NCBI RefSeq assembly: GCF_003201565.1
Contig: NZ_QJJP01000014.1
Coordinates: 1 to 64,000, forward strand
From: Nitrosomonas sp. Nm84
GTDB taxonomy: Bacteria > Pseudomonadota > Gammaproteobacteria > Burkholderiales > Nitrosomonadaceae
Length of the DNA stretch: 64,000 bases
Direction: 5' to 3'
The notes below the pieces were generated by a model, which did no database searches, was not told the origin of the DNA, and worked only from the letters and a program-made list of their open reading frames with translations. Positions 17,917-27,462 of this stretch are shown one piece after another. Position numbers and translations under genes: made by a program. Numbering within the stretch: position 1 is the first letter of the stretch; every line of letters starts with the position of its first letter.

Positions 17917-20900
17917 TTACTGTTGAAGATACCAGTAAGCTCGGCTCTTATAATGAGCGGGAGTAACAATAGGAGAAGGTGATGTACCTTCTAGAGGAGA
18001 ATCGGGACTTGACCCAATCACAAACGGTACAGTGATATTCTGACCAGTCGTAGGATGCGTTATTGTCACCATTCCAGCTACAGGTGATGGCGGCAACCCT
18101 CCTCCTGCTATCGGTACATATCTTGTAGTACCGACAGATCGACCATTCATAAACCCTAGGTTATAAACTCGCGCCAATCCCAGATTCGATCCGCAAACAC
18201 TTGGATCAGTGGGTACCGGTGTATGTGTGCTAAAGGTAACAATACCGAGTACTGCGATTGCTGATGTCACCACTTGCTCTTTATCATGTGTGGTTCCAGC
18301 TGCACCGAACGGCATGTACCATCCTTTTTTTGCCTCTAATTGTGCATCTGTCGGCAAAATCGTACTATCTGGATCTATTGCAAGTAATGAGCTGATACAT
18401 GCCAACGCTAACGATTGGCAATTACCTGTTTCTGACGACCACCAAGTTGCGTCAGATGGCTTATCTTTAATCATAAAAAATGCATTGTCGACACTGGTTG
18501 TGGTCGTATGGCTTAACAACGGATGTTCACGATCACCTGAGCCAATCAAGATAACGTTATAACTGGGTGTCACAACTACTTCAGGAGAAAACATAAACTT
18601 ACGATTCGCCACACCACCAGGGCAACTCGTTGTACTGCATCCCAGTGATGCAATTTTCATTATTGTCCAACTGGAAGGTGCGGAAGAACCAATTGTAATA
18701 CGATAAACATTGCCACCCGTATCGGCTGCATAGGCATATTCTGCCAGCCCAGTGATATTGTTGGATACAACAGTTACATCCCCAACAACACTACGGTCAG
18801 TAGATAATGTGGTGAGTAACGTACCACTATTAGCGTCCAGCACAAAAATTTTGTTTCCTTTAGGCGCAGTACAAGTGTTCAGATCACTTGAACCGCTTCC
18901 GTCCTCACAGGTATCATATCCACCGCCAAAAATAAGCATCGGCAAAGGTGTTGATCCAGAGACATAGCCCGATGATTTCAAGCTAACAGCTGCCGACCAG
19001 GTTTGTCCGATGCTACTCAAACTTGCTAAAGTACATCCTGTATCATTGATTAAATTTGGGCAGCCTTGGCGCCATTTTAAACTTGGGCTAGTGGGGGTGC
19101 TGACATCAAAAGCATAAATCATGCGCCCGCCACGTCGTTGTGTAGCATAAACCCAGACTGTACTGTTACTTTTATAAGCTGTGATACGCCCATCAACGAA
19201 ATAGGGTTTGGCTGTTGAATCACCTACACTTGGTAACGTGATAGCTGGGCTATTATCATAAATACGTTTAAATTGTCCATAGTGCTCCGGGGCAACAAAT
19301 GACCATAGTTCACTACCCGCGGTATAAGTACCGATGCTACTCGACTGATTACCATTGATTGCGTGTAGCATGCCATCACTGGCACCATAAAACACTACCA
19401 CACCTGTACTCCCGCCATAATCAACCGCTACCGGCCGAGAATGCACAATATCCCCATGCACAGACGGTCTCATCTCGGCAATATTGCCATTCGCATTCTC
19501 ATCTTTTATATCTTTACCACGTACCCAATTGATTACATTAGTACGTTCGGTACTATTAGCCACACCCAGTAGAGATTGTGTAATCGAAGTATTAGCATCA
19601 TCAAAATTCGTTAATCCAGTACAACTGGCCGGATCGCAGGTTTTAACAGTACGTGAAGTAGAATTAATTGCACGTAACAGATAGCCCGCCGCACCTTTTT
19701 CCACAATATCAGCATCTGGTGTATTGGATTGTTCGGAATTGGCAATCGCCGTACAAGAACCTTGTGGCGCAAATGACCAATAGTTATCCAGATTAGCTGT
19801 ACCGGGTGTCCAGAAGCTTCGAGCGCATTGTGTAATAAATCCAGTATTTTTATTAATCGCCAGAGCACTATCAGCATCTGCTAGGTTTAACTCGATTTTA
19901 TTGTTCGTCAAACTTGGTTTAAATTGATATTGTTTGAGATTTCCTGCCCAGCGAGGATTGGCGTTGGCATCTGGGCGAAACATACCAACAAATATTTGAT
20001 TGAGATACGTACCCTGCGTGTTAACACTAACAGGGAGACTTGCAGAAGAAAATACACTATTCACGGCTAATATTTCAGCAAATATCTGATTCAACGCATC
20101 TGCAATTTGAGATCCACTATTAACTGAAGAATTTACTGAGAAATACTTGCCTTTACCTTGGTTCGCCATGCTTTTTAGTAATGCAGTAAATCCAAGACCT
20201 TGTCCGGTTGTAATTGGATCCACATCAATAGTGTAAGTTATTATTTTGGTTGAAGCGGTCCTTGCCATGAAGCGCGCCCACTCATCACCTGCTCCGGATT
20301 GTGAACCACTAGGCGAAAGTGCAATCTGTGCGGTATTTCCTCCAGCAGCTGACAATTTTGAATTGGCTGTCGAAGTATCAGCACTGTTATCCTGCACAGC
20401 ACCGTTGCTGATATAAATAACAAAATTCTTCTGACAACCCGAGCTCACCGGATTCTCATAACCACTATCACTGGCTGATGACAAAGCATTTCCACTTAAC
20501 GCATAAACCGCCTTAGATGCTGAAGTCCCTGTTGTATTATCGGTATAATCCCGTTTAGCCTTGTTATGTCCTGCGTATGCACTGGCACCAGAAAAATAGT
20601 AGTAGGCTTCAGCCATAGTCAAACCCAGCTTACCACCATTTGATTTATCTCCGACTTTATCCAAACTATTTACCAAGTTCTGGTAAAGCGATTTATTAGT
20701 ATTATCCATCAGTCGTATTGCGGCACGCACATAGCCACCATCTGGATTGCTATTACCCGACCCTGTTTCAGTGAACATCATCAAGCCAACTCGAAACTTG
20801 TCAACCTTCAGACCACTGAGTACCGTGGCAAGCGCGTTAACCTCATTGGTAAATGCAGTATTCCAATTTGCCGTATTATCTAATACGATCAGTATATTAG

Positions 20901-21024
20901 GGATGTCTGTAGAATTAGGCGGTGTAACCCCAGTAAACAGATCAATATCTTCCGCTACAGAAGCTGTGCTGATAATCGCCAGGATTACAGCACTCAGCAA
21001 ATACTTTTTAAATGACGTTAGCAT
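17917..21024 (-). CDS. pilY1: PilY1/PilC-type pilus tip adhesin
   Basis: About 1035 residues from the ATG at 21024, which has a GGGA ribosome site (an ATG at 21036 is possible). Signal peptide to about residue 24 (ASVA). A von Willebrand A-like domain follows (about 40-330) and then the C-terminal beta-propeller typical of PilY1: GDIVHSRPVAVDYGG, VVFYGASDGMLHAINGN, YVFDV-like FAFDVSTP blades. The metal-binding MIDAS motif of VWA domains (DxSxS) reads D49-N-T-A-N53, so the third and fifth positions are altered. PilY1 proteins sit at the pilus tip, modulate retraction and act in surface sensing. It lies between pilX and the FimT-like gene. Confidence 0.93.
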   Translation of the reverse strand: MLTSFKKYLLSAVILAIISTASVAEDIDLFTGVTPPNSTDIPNILIVLDNTANWNTAFTNEVNALATVLSGLKVDKFRVGLMMFTETGSGNSNPDGGYVRAAIRLMDNTNKSLYQNLVNSLDKVGDKSNGGKLGLTMAEAYYYFSGASAYAGHNKAKRDYTDNTTGTSASKAVYALSGNALSSASDSGYENPVSSGCQKNFVIYISNGAVQDNSADTSTANSKLSAAGGNTAQIALSPSGSQSGAGDEWARFMARTASTKIITYTIDVDPITTGQGLGFTALLKSMANQGKGKYFSVNSSVNSGSQIADALNQIFAEILAVNSVFSSASLPVSVNTQGTYLNQIFVGMFRPDANANPRWAGNLKQYQFKPSLTNNKIELNLADADSALAINKNTGFITQCARSFWTPGTANLDNYWSFAPQGSCTAIANSEQSNTPDADIVEKGAAGYLLRAINSTSRTVKTCDPASCTGLTNFDDANTSITQSLLGVANSTERTNVINWVRGKDIKDENANGNIAEMRPSVHGDIVHSRPVAVDYGGSTGVVVFYGASDGMLHAINGNQSSSIGTYTAGSELWSFVAPEHYGQFKRIYDNSPAITLPSVGDSTAKPYFVDGRITAYKSNSTVWVYATQRRGGRMIYAFDVSTPTSPSLKWRQGCPNLINDTGCTLASLSSIGQTWSAAVSLKSSGYVSGSTPLPMLIFGGGYDTCEDGSGSSDLNTCTAPKGNKIFVLDANSGTLLTTLSTDRSVVGDVTVVSNNITGLAEYAYAADTGGNVYRITIGSSAPSSWTIMKIASLGCSTTSCPGGVANRKFMFSPEVVVTPSYNVILIGSGDREHPLLSHTTTTSVDNAFFMIKDKPSDATWWSSETGNCQSLALACISSLLAIDPDSTILPTDAQLEAKKGWYMPFGAAGTTHDKEQVVTSAIAVLGIVTFSTHTPVPTDPSVCGSNLGLARVYNLGFMNGRSVGTTRYVPIAGGGLPPSPVAGMVTITHPTTGQNITVPFVIGSSPDSPLEGTSPSPIVTPAHYKSRAYWYLQQ

Positions 21025-21045
21025 TGATTTTCCCATCCCGTAGTT

Positions 21046-21552
21046 TCATGAAAAGCATGAAGATAATAAATATTCACTCTGTGTTAACTGCTTATTGATA
21101 CCCTGTTTAGCCACAACTGATGCACCTGTTGCCTGATTCTGTGCTGTCACCTCAATTTCCCATAGAGTCAAGTAATCTGATGAATTGGTTACATTAGAAT
21201 TGACCCCACTCAATGCTGAAAGATCAACAGGGGCTAACGCAGCCTTTACGCATAAAGGCGCTCTAATACTTACAACATAGTCAGTTGTGTTATCTTGATC
21301 AATATCGATATCCACAGTTGTAGGATAGTTTGCTGGATCAATTGCAACAAAATTAATATTTATTGTCTGTTCAATAGCTATATTGGCTGCCGCAATAGCC
21401 TCATTACGAAATTGCATGTTCCCCACTGCCTTCAGGTTTCCACCGCTCAGTGAGAACGCAGATATCATCAGCAAAGTAATAGCAACCAACATAATGAGCC
21501 CAACCACTAAAGTGGCGCCTTTCTGTTTTGAAATAATTTGCTGATATCTCAT
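21046..21552 (-). CDS. pilX: Minor pilin PilX
   Basis: 168 residues. The N-terminus (SKQKG12 | ATLVVGLIMLVAITLLMISAF) is the PilX/GspK-like type III signal lacking the usual Glu at position 5 of the mature protein, then the PilX hallmark segment GGNLKAVGNMQFRNEAIAAANIAIEQTI. The gene overlaps the end of pilW by 4 bp (ATGA), indicating translational coupling. PilX is part of the priming complex that carries PilY1 at the pilus tip. Confidence 0.92.
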   Translation of the reverse strand: MRYQQIISKQKGATLVVGLIMLVAITLLMISAFSLSGGNLKAVGNMQFRNEAIAAANIAIEQTININFVAIDPANYPTTVDIDIDQDNTTDYVVSIRAPLCVKAALAPVDLSALSGVNSNVTNSSDYLTLWEIEVTAQNQATGASVVAKQGINKQLTQSEYLLSSCFS

Positions 21553-22640
21553 GGCTTTTCTCTTCTTCCTGATGGATTCACCAAACGAATATAGCTGCTG
21601 TAGGCATGACGCATAAAGCCATCATTAAAAGGCCCTAACGTAGTTGACCCGAGTTGATAAGTTTTATCCTCAACATAGCCCGTAGAAGCTTCCAGGTTGC
21701 GTGCAAGCACATGTACCTGTACTGCCACCACGTTGGCCCAATCTGTTGCTGTGCAGGATGAACAATCATCGAAGATGTCCGCACTACCATCTACATCAGT
21801 GTCTCGTCCATATTCAAATTTGATACTTTGAATACCTTCTATAAGCGGTTGCGCCGATTGCATCTTTACTTCGCCACCACTTAAATCGAAGTCGGCACGC
21901 ATCAGTGTCGGAATACCATCACCTGTGGATGCAGAATAATTCCGCACGTAAAAAATAGATATAATTAACTTCCGCTTATCAGCAGGTGCCGTGCAATTCT
22001 TTTTATACACTGTCGCAGATCCAGAAGCATCTAGAACAGGAATCGTGGCAGCATTCGCATTATAGATACCAGTAAGACTCGTATCTGAACATGCTTGAGT
22101 CTGAATATACAATTTGTTCGCATTATAGCTCTCACAACTTGCGGCACCCGCGACGCAAGTCGATGCATAGCGAACCACCAACACATCCGAATCCGCTTGT
22201 CGGTTTGTTACAATACTTGAACATTCATCGGGTAACGAAGCGCCTGCCGCGTAGCCCTGCACTGGAACCAAAAACATATTGTTAATGTAAGCAGTATCAA
22301 TACTCCACTCGGAGAATGCAGCACATGGATTGGGAATCGCCGTCGGATTAAGTGGCGTAACAGATGGTAGCGGTGGCGCATAAGTGTCCCAAAAACCCGC
22401 ATGCCATAACTCTTGCTGCAAGAGTTGTATCGTGAATCGACCATTTTCTATCTGTCGATTCATTTTTGCCAATTCAGCATTACTCTTGGATAAGTCAAGA
22501 TATAAAGCAAGCACGCCTGCCATAATCAGCAGTCCCAAGGTAATGGAGATCATTAATTCAATAAGAGAAAATCCACCTTGGTAATCAGCTATGCGATGGC
22601 CTGATTTGACTCTGCTTGGATTTGCCATACGCTTCTTCAT
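21549..22640 (-). CDS. pilW: Minor pilin PilW
   Basis: 363 residues from the ATG at 22640, which overlaps the pilV stop in an ATGA; the open frame upstream to 22688 lies inside pilV and is rejected. The prepilin site is GG23 | FSLIELMISITLGLLIMAGVLALYLDLSKSN, which is the PilW family form. Four conserved Cys in the soluble region (for example CSSIVTNR and the DDCSSCTATDW stretch) are likely disulfides. Functions with PilV, PilX and PilY1 in initiating type IV pili. Confidence 0.93.
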   Translation of the reverse strand: MKKRMANPSRVKSGHRIADYQGGFSLIELMISITLGLLIMAGVLALYLDLSKSNAELAKMNRQIENGRFTIQLLQQELWHAGFWDTYAPPLPSVTPLNPTAIPNPCAAFSEWSIDTAYINNMFLVPVQGYAAGASLPDECSSIVTNRQADSDVLVVRYASTCVAGAASCESYNANKLYIQTQACSDTSLTGIYNANAATIPVLDASGSATVYKKNCTAPADKRKLIISIFYVRNYSASTGDGIPTLMRADFDLSGGEVKMQSAQPLIEGIQSIKFEYGRDTDVDGSADIFDDCSSCTATDWANVVAVQVHVLARNLEASTGYVEDKTYQLGSTTLGPFNDGFMRHAYSSYIRLVNPSGRREKP

Positions 22641-23218
22641 GATGCCAGATTTGCGATACGTACAATTGTGCTCATGGTGCGCCGACACAAATCATTGATG
22701 CAGTTAGTTCCTGAGTCACTGTCATACAAGCCTGTTCCACAATTCGAAGCCGGAGCTGAAATTGGGGTCATACCTTGCCAAACCACAGTAATGATGTATT
22801 GATCGCCCGTTCCAAGATCTTCAACACAACCACGCGCACCTATCATTGCCCCCACATTTGTTGACGACGACGATTGTTCACTGGCGCCTTTTAAAGCATT
22901 ACTCCATTGGCACGCATCAAAACTCTGACCATTACCAGTACATGAAGCAGGTTGACTATCTCCAGCTCCCAGAGAGCTAGCAGCAGTAACGTATGCTGCC
23001 GCATTCGTACGGTTGGTGGATAACCTGTTTGCCATATCCTCGAGCAAAATCAGTGCTTGCGCGCGTTGATAGGATTCAAGTTCGGAGGATTGCAGACGCA
23101 CTTGCAAACCAGCTAATCCCAATAGCCCAATAGCCAGAATAACCATAGTGACCAGTACTTCAATCAACGACACACCACGCATTGAAAATACGGCATTTGA
23201 ATTGAATAAAATTTTCAT
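22637..23218 (-). CDS. pilV: Minor pilin PilV
   Basis: 193 residues. Prepilin site G15 | VSLIEVLVTMVILAIGLLGLAGLQ, followed by LESYQRAQALILLEDMANR, both hallmark PilV segments. The C-terminal part contains several Cys (LCRRTMST, NCINDL). Starts 7 bp after the pilE-like gene and overlaps pilW by 4 bp. Confidence 0.93.
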   Translation of the reverse strand: MKILFNSNAVFSMRGVSLIEVLVTMVILAIGLLGLAGLQVRLQSSELESYQRAQALILLEDMANRLSTNRTNAAAYVTAASSLGAGDSQPASCTGNGQSFDACQWSNALKGASEQSSSSTNVGAMIGARGCVEDLGTGDQYIITVVWQGMTPISAPASNCGTGLYDSDSGTNCINDLCRRTMSTIVRIANLAS

Positions 23219-23225
23219 TTACGGG

Positions 23226-23636
23226 TTACCATTTTTCAGCAGGAGTTTTAACGCCTTCGCTGTTAATCACTAAATTGCCATCACTTGCTTGGGTTCCAGT
23301 TGGTGCAAATGTAAGCGTATAGGAAGGCACTGTTCCAGTTCCAACTACAATTGCATAAGTATATTTGCTACTTACATCGGATGGCAGCGCATAACCACTT
23401 GCCTGCAAAGTTGCCTGACTTGCATAGCTCCGGTTAGTCAGCAAAAACTGTTGTTGCCGATTGGCAATATCCATCATTTCTGCCTGAGCTGCCGTGCGGT
23501 TTGCTCGTATCATATATTGCGTATAAGATGGATAAGCAATAGCTGCCAAAATACCGACAATGGCCACCGTGATCATCAATTCAATCAGTGTGAATCCATT
23601 TTGGTTTAGTTTCTCTATGCCTTGCTTCTTTTTCAT
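23226..23636 (-). CDS. pilE: PilE-type minor pilin, first gene of the operon
   Basis: 136 residues with prepilin site G14 | FTLIELMITVAIVGILAAIAYPSYTQY, then RANRTAAQAEMMDIANRQQQFLLTNRSYA, the usual PilE minor pilin pattern, and a C-terminus without the major pilin disulfide loop. It heads the order pilE-pilV-pilW-pilX-pilY1-fimT. The ribosome site is AAGGGATC. The promoter should lie in the 207 bp shared with the divergent thiO gene; I found no clear sigma-54 motif there. Confidence 0.9.
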   Translation of the reverse strand: MKKKQGIEKLNQNGFTLIELMITVAIVGILAAIAYPSYTQYMIRANRTAAQAEMMDIANRQQQFLLTNRSYASQATLQASGYALPSDVSSKYTYAIVVGTGTVPSYTLTFAPTGTQASDGNLVINSEGVKTPAEKW

Positions 23637-23843
23637 CTATAGGATCCCTTGGAAATTTTTCAATGCTGACCTTACTGCATACATTTAATGAGTTTCAGAA
23701 ATAACGGTTACCATGTCCACCGACTTTAATGTTCCAACACAATTTCATTCTCCTATGCTTCTTGACTCAATGAAGAATGTTATCTGACCGGTGTAGGCTA
23801 CAATCTTTGCTATCGGATAATGAATTAAGGCAATCAATCCATC

Positions 23844-24950
23844 ATGAACCAAGATGTAATCATAGTTGGTGCGGGAATTATTGGGCTTGCAACAGCGGAG
23901 CGTCTTTTATTACAGGGCGCAAAAGTCACAATACTCGAGCGCAATAAAGCTGGACAAGAATCATCCTGGGCAGGTGGCGGTATCTTATCGCCACTTTGCC
24001 CATGGGACTATTCCGACAATGTCACACAACTTGCTAGCTACAGCGCCAAGCAGTTTCCAGATTGGATTTCGGCTTTACAAAAAGCTTCCGGAATTGATTC
24101 GGAATATGAAGCATCCGGTATGTTGGTATTGCCCCCCTACAATAGTGAAATTGCACAACAGTGGTGCTCAATACGGGATACTAAAATAGAACAACGCGCA
24201 GTATCTGATACTCTTTTCATCGAAAATGGTACTAGAACTTATCTTGGCAAAACGCACGATCACGCTTTATTCCTGCCGGATATTGCACAGGTGCGTAACC
24301 CCAGACTATTACATGCACTCATTAAGCGAGTCACACAATTAGGTGGAAAAATCATAGAAGATTGTGCAGTCAATTGTCTTAATATTGTACACCGACAAGT
24401 ACAATCAATCGCTGCATCGTGTGGTGAGTTTGTCGCTGACTACTATATCGTTTGCGCGGGTGCTTGGAGCAGAGAAATATTGGGAGTACACGCACTTAGT
24501 CTGGATATCAAACCAATAAGAGGGCAAATGCTCTTATTCAAGTTCGATACACCACCAGTGCGCACCATTATCGTACAGGATGATTTATATATCATCCCGC
24601 GTCGCGATGGTCACTTACTTATTGGTAGCACACTCGAGGATGTCGGGTTTGATAAACAAACCACGGCATCAGCACGCGATCACTTGTTAAAACATGCACA
24701 AGTTATTCTGCCATCACTTTGTAATATGCCCACAATCCGACATTGGTCAGGATTACGTCCAGCCTCGCCAAATAACACTCCCACGATTGGCAGGCATCCG
24801 ACCATTTACAATCTATTAATTAATAGCGGCCACTTTCGCTATGGCGTAACTATGGCACCAGCCAGCGCTGAGATTCTGGTTAATGAAATAACAAATGTAC
24901 CGCAACCATTTGATATCACTCCATATCAGGCAGGTTGGGATGCCAGTTAG
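23844..24950 (+). CDS. thiO: Glycine oxidase ThiO
   Basis: 368 residues, FAD-dependent amine oxidase of the DAO family. It oxidises glycine to iminoglycine for the thiazole ring of thiamine. FAD-binding VIIVGAGIIGLATAERLL at residues 5-22, the ESSWAGGGILSPL segment that is characteristic of ThiO, GQMLLF and the C-terminal HFRYGVTMAPASAE. No other thiamine gene is near and I saw no TPP riboswitch in its leader. It is convergent with ispH, with 3 bp between the two stops. Confidence 0.93.
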   Translation: MNQDVIIVGAGIIGLATAERLLLQGAKVTILERNKAGQESSWAGGGILSPLCPWDYSDNVTQLASYSAKQFPDWISALQKASGIDSEYEASGMLVLPPYNSEIAQQWCSIRDTKIEQRAVSDTLFIENGTRTYLGKTHDHALFLPDIAQVRNPRLLHALIKRVTQLGGKIIEDCAVNCLNIVHRQVQSIAASCGEFVADYYIVCAGAWSREILGVHALSLDIKPIRGQMLLFKFDTPPVRTIIVQDDLYIIPRRDGHLLIGSTLEDVGFDKQTTASARDHLLKHAQVILPSLCNMPTIRHWSGLRPASPNNTPTIGRHPTIYNLLINSGHFRYGVTMAPASAEILVNEITNVPQPFDITPYQAGWDAS

Positions 24951-24953
24951 CTA

Positions 24954-25898
24954 TCACGCTCTGGGTAATGGAAACACAACCGATTCAACGACACCGCTTA
25001 ATTCTTCTATTAACACATCTTCACCAATTTGCTCAGCTCCGATTTCCTTTAGTCGAGATATAACCTGTTGCACCAGTATTTCCGGGGCTGAAGCGCCAGC
25101 AGTAATACCGATAACTTTCTTCCCATCAAACCACTGCTCTTGCAATTGTTCGGCACGATCCACCATATACGCTTCCACATTGGCATTCCGCGCCACTTCA
25201 CATAATCGGTTAGAATTTGAGCTATTGGGAGAGCCCACCACAATGACCAAATCACATTGATCAACCATTTTTTTAACGGCATCCTGACGATTCTGTGTGG
25301 CATAGCAAATATCATCTTTCTTGGGGCCGGTAATCATGGGAAATCGTCGTTTCAATGCATCGACAATGCGCGCAGCATCGTCGACTGACAACGTCGTTTG
25401 TGTCACATAAGCTAGGTTGGTCTCATCCTGAACTTTTAAGATTTCAACATCCAATTCGGTTTCTACCAGATACATTCCTCTGTCTTCACCTTCAATTTGC
25501 CCCATTGTACCTTCGACTTCCGGATGACCTTGGTGACCGATCATAATAATTTCCTTCCCATCCTTGCGCATCTTGGCTACCTCCACATGAACCTTGGTAA
25601 CCAATGGACAAGTTGCATCGAATACTTTCAATTGGCGATCCGCCGCCTCTCGCCGTACCGCGTGCGATACGCCGTGCGCACTGAAAATTAGAATACTATC
25701 TTGCGGCACTTCATCCAGGCTTTCTACAAAAACAGCTCCCTTCTTTTCTAAATCTTCAACCACAAAACGATTGTGTACAACCTCGTGGCGCACATAAATT
25801 GGGGCCCCATGCATTGTCAGCGCCCGCTCAACAATTTCTATCGCACGATCCACACCGGCACAGAAACCTCTTGGGTTTGAAAGTAATACTTTGATCAT
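24954..25898 (-). CDS. ispH: 4-hydroxy-3-methylbut-2-enyl diphosphate reductase
   Basis: 314 residues, the last enzyme of the MEP isoprenoid pathway, making IPP and DMAPP. The start at 25898 is set by a GGAG ribosome site and the family opening [16 protein letters not shown]; a TTG at 25934 is rejected. The three cluster-binding cysteines are C13, C97 (DATCPLV) and C198 (DDICYATQ), matching the E. coli positions with an offset of one. The [10 protein letters not shown] substrate loop is present. Separated from the upstream DAHP synthase gene by 73 bp. Confidence 0.97.
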   Translation of the reverse strand: MIKVLLSNPRGFCAGVDRAIEIVERALTMHGAPIYVRHEVVHNRFVVEDLEKKGAVFVESLDEVPQDSILIFSAHGVSHAVRREAADRQLKVFDATCPLVTKVHVEVAKMRKDGKEIIMIGHQGHPEVEGTMGQIEGEDRGMYLVETELDVEILKVQDETNLAYVTQTTLSVDDAARIVDALKRRFPMITGPKKDDICYATQNRQDAVKKMVDQCDLVIVVGSPNSSNSNRLCEVARNANVEAYMVDRAEQLQEQWFDGKKVIGITAGASAPEILVQQVISRLKEIGAEQIGEDVLIEELSGVVESVVFPLPRA

Positions 25899-25971
25899 TT
25901 GTTTATTCTCCAATAATGGATATTCTGTACTCAACTATGCGAATATCATTCATCACAATTTTGGCAATACT

Positions 25972-27090
25972 TTATTCTTTTCGATAACGCTCGGCCAATG
26001 CGACACGTTTCTCATAAGCTTCTCGAGCAATCTGAATATCTTCTAGAAATTGCGGTAATTCTTTCATGAGCAATGCTTGTGGCCCATCGACCAATGCTTT
26101 ACTAGGTGCCGGGTGAAAATCAACCAATACCATATTGGCGCCCGCCGTTACACCTTGGGCGGTCACATGCATAACATCCAGAATACCATCTGGCGAACTT
26201 GCTCGCGTACCTACGGAATGCGAAGGATCGATACAAACTGGCATACGAGTCAGTCGTCTGACAACAGGCACATGCGAAAAATCGACAAAATTACGATGCG
26301 GATCTCCCATATTTGTTTTCATACCGCGCAGCCCGAAAACCACTTTGCGATTTCCTTCCGAGGCCAAATACTCAGCAGCATTCAAAGATTCGTCCAAAGT
26401 TATACCAAAACCACGCTTGATCAGCACTGGGAAATTCTGTTGACGACCGACAATTTTCAGCAACTCGAAATTCTGTGTATTCCTGGTTCCAATTTGTAGC
26501 ATGACACCGGTCGCATTACCTGTTTGATACAAGGCATTGCCTATCTCTTCCAAGTGCGACTCATGCGTAATCTCCATAGCAATCACTTTGATACCGTATT
26601 TTCCCGCCAGATCAAAAACATACGGCAAGCAGGCTTTGCCATGACCTTGAAATGAATAAGGGCTGGTGCGAGGTTTGTATGCACCCATTCGGGTACAAAC
26701 TTGTCCATGTTCACGCAACGCTTTCATCATCATTTCAACATGTTCAATGGTATCGACCGCACATAATCCAGCAAACACATTCAGCGTATCTTGCCCAAAA
26801 CGAACGCCGTTATAATCAAAATATGTCGGTCGATCGTCATTTTCATGCCGCCCTAAAACACGATACTCTTCAGAAACCCGGACAACCCGGTCAACACAAG
26901 GAAGGGAGCTGACATCTTCAATTGATAATACTTTAGTGTTACCAATCAGGTAAATTTCTGTTAGCGTTTGTTCAACACCAACTTCAGTATGTACGCGCGT
27001 CGATATGCCCGAAAAATTGGCCAAATGCGCTAGCAGCTGTTTATATTCCGGACTATCAGGCCGGGTATTTGGAACAAGAATAAGAATCAT
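25972..27090 (-). CDS. 3-deoxy-7-phosphoheptulonate (DAHP) synthase, type I-beta
   Basis: 372 residues. Catalyses the first step of aromatic amino acid synthesis from PEP and erythrose-4-phosphate. An N-terminal ferredoxin-like/ACT-like domain of about 70 residues (MILILVPNTRPDSPEYKQLLAHLANFSG is its start) precedes a TIM barrel with KPRTSPYSFQG, IQIGTRNTQN, LIKRGFG, CIDPSHSVG and VDFHPAPSKALVDG. The extra N-terminal domain is that of the AroA-I-beta subfamily (Thermotoga type), where it mediates feedback control. It lies upstream of ispH on the same strand. Confidence 0.93.
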   Translation of the reverse strand: MILILVPNTRPDSPEYKQLLAHLANFSGISTRVHTEVGVEQTLTEIYLIGNTKVLSIEDVSSLPCVDRVVRVSEEYRVLGRHENDDRPTYFDYNGVRFGQDTLNVFAGLCAVDTIEHVEMMMKALREHGQVCTRMGAYKPRTSPYSFQGHGKACLPYVFDLAGKYGIKVIAMEITHESHLEEIGNALYQTGNATGVMLQIGTRNTQNFELLKIVGRQQNFPVLIKRGFGITLDESLNAAEYLASEGNRKVVFGLRGMKTNMGDPHRNFVDFSHVPVVRRLTRMPVCIDPSHSVGTRASSPDGILDVMHVTAQGVTAGANMVLVDFHPAPSKALVDGPQALLMKELPQFLEDIQIAREAYEKRVALAERYRKE

Positions 27091-27462
27091 AAAATTTTCT
27101 AAAAAAGATAATGCTAATTCATTGGCATAAGATAAGACGGCTCAAGATTCTAACCGAAAAAACTGTCAGTTACTATCATTCTAAAAATATCCGCACCAAC
27201 CAATCTTTTCCAAAATCCTTCATTCCTATAAATATTGCATCAATAAATAACACTCAGCACGATAGCAAGCAACATCATTATCGTTGCATATCATCAGTTT
27301 CTTCTGAAATACTTAGCATGAACCGGTCTTTTTGACACAAAATACCTGCTATTTTAATGTCACACGAATACCCCTGAGACAATTTGCCGCATAGCCATGC
27401 ACTGAAATTTAAGCTAATGTTCCATTGTTAACCACGTCAAGAATTCATTCTCCTCCTTCATT
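27091..27462. other. Divergent intergenic region (372 bp)
   Basis: AT-rich space between the DAHP synthase gene and regB. A possible sigma-70 promoter for regB is listed separately. A plus-strand open frame at 27111-27335 has no ribosome site or coding character and is not called. Confidence 0.4.
27332..27360 (+). promoter_or_regulatory. Candidate sigma-70 promoter for regB
   Basis: TTGACA at 27332-27337, a 17 bp spacer, then TAATGT as a poor -10 at 27355-27360. The -35 is perfect, the -10 weak, which would fit an activated promoter. About 100 bp before the regB start. Confidence 0.3.

Noticed and set aside
23637-23760. Sigma-54 promoter for the pil operon
   Set aside because: No GG-N10-GC type -24/-12 pair in the expected orientation was found.
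23637-23843. TPP riboswitch upstream of thiO
   Set aside because: No THI-box-like conserved segments could be seen in the 207 bp leader.
27111-27335. 74-residue plus-strand open frame upstream of regB
   Set aside because: Asn/Ser/His-rich low-quality composition and no ribosome site in an AT-rich promoter region.
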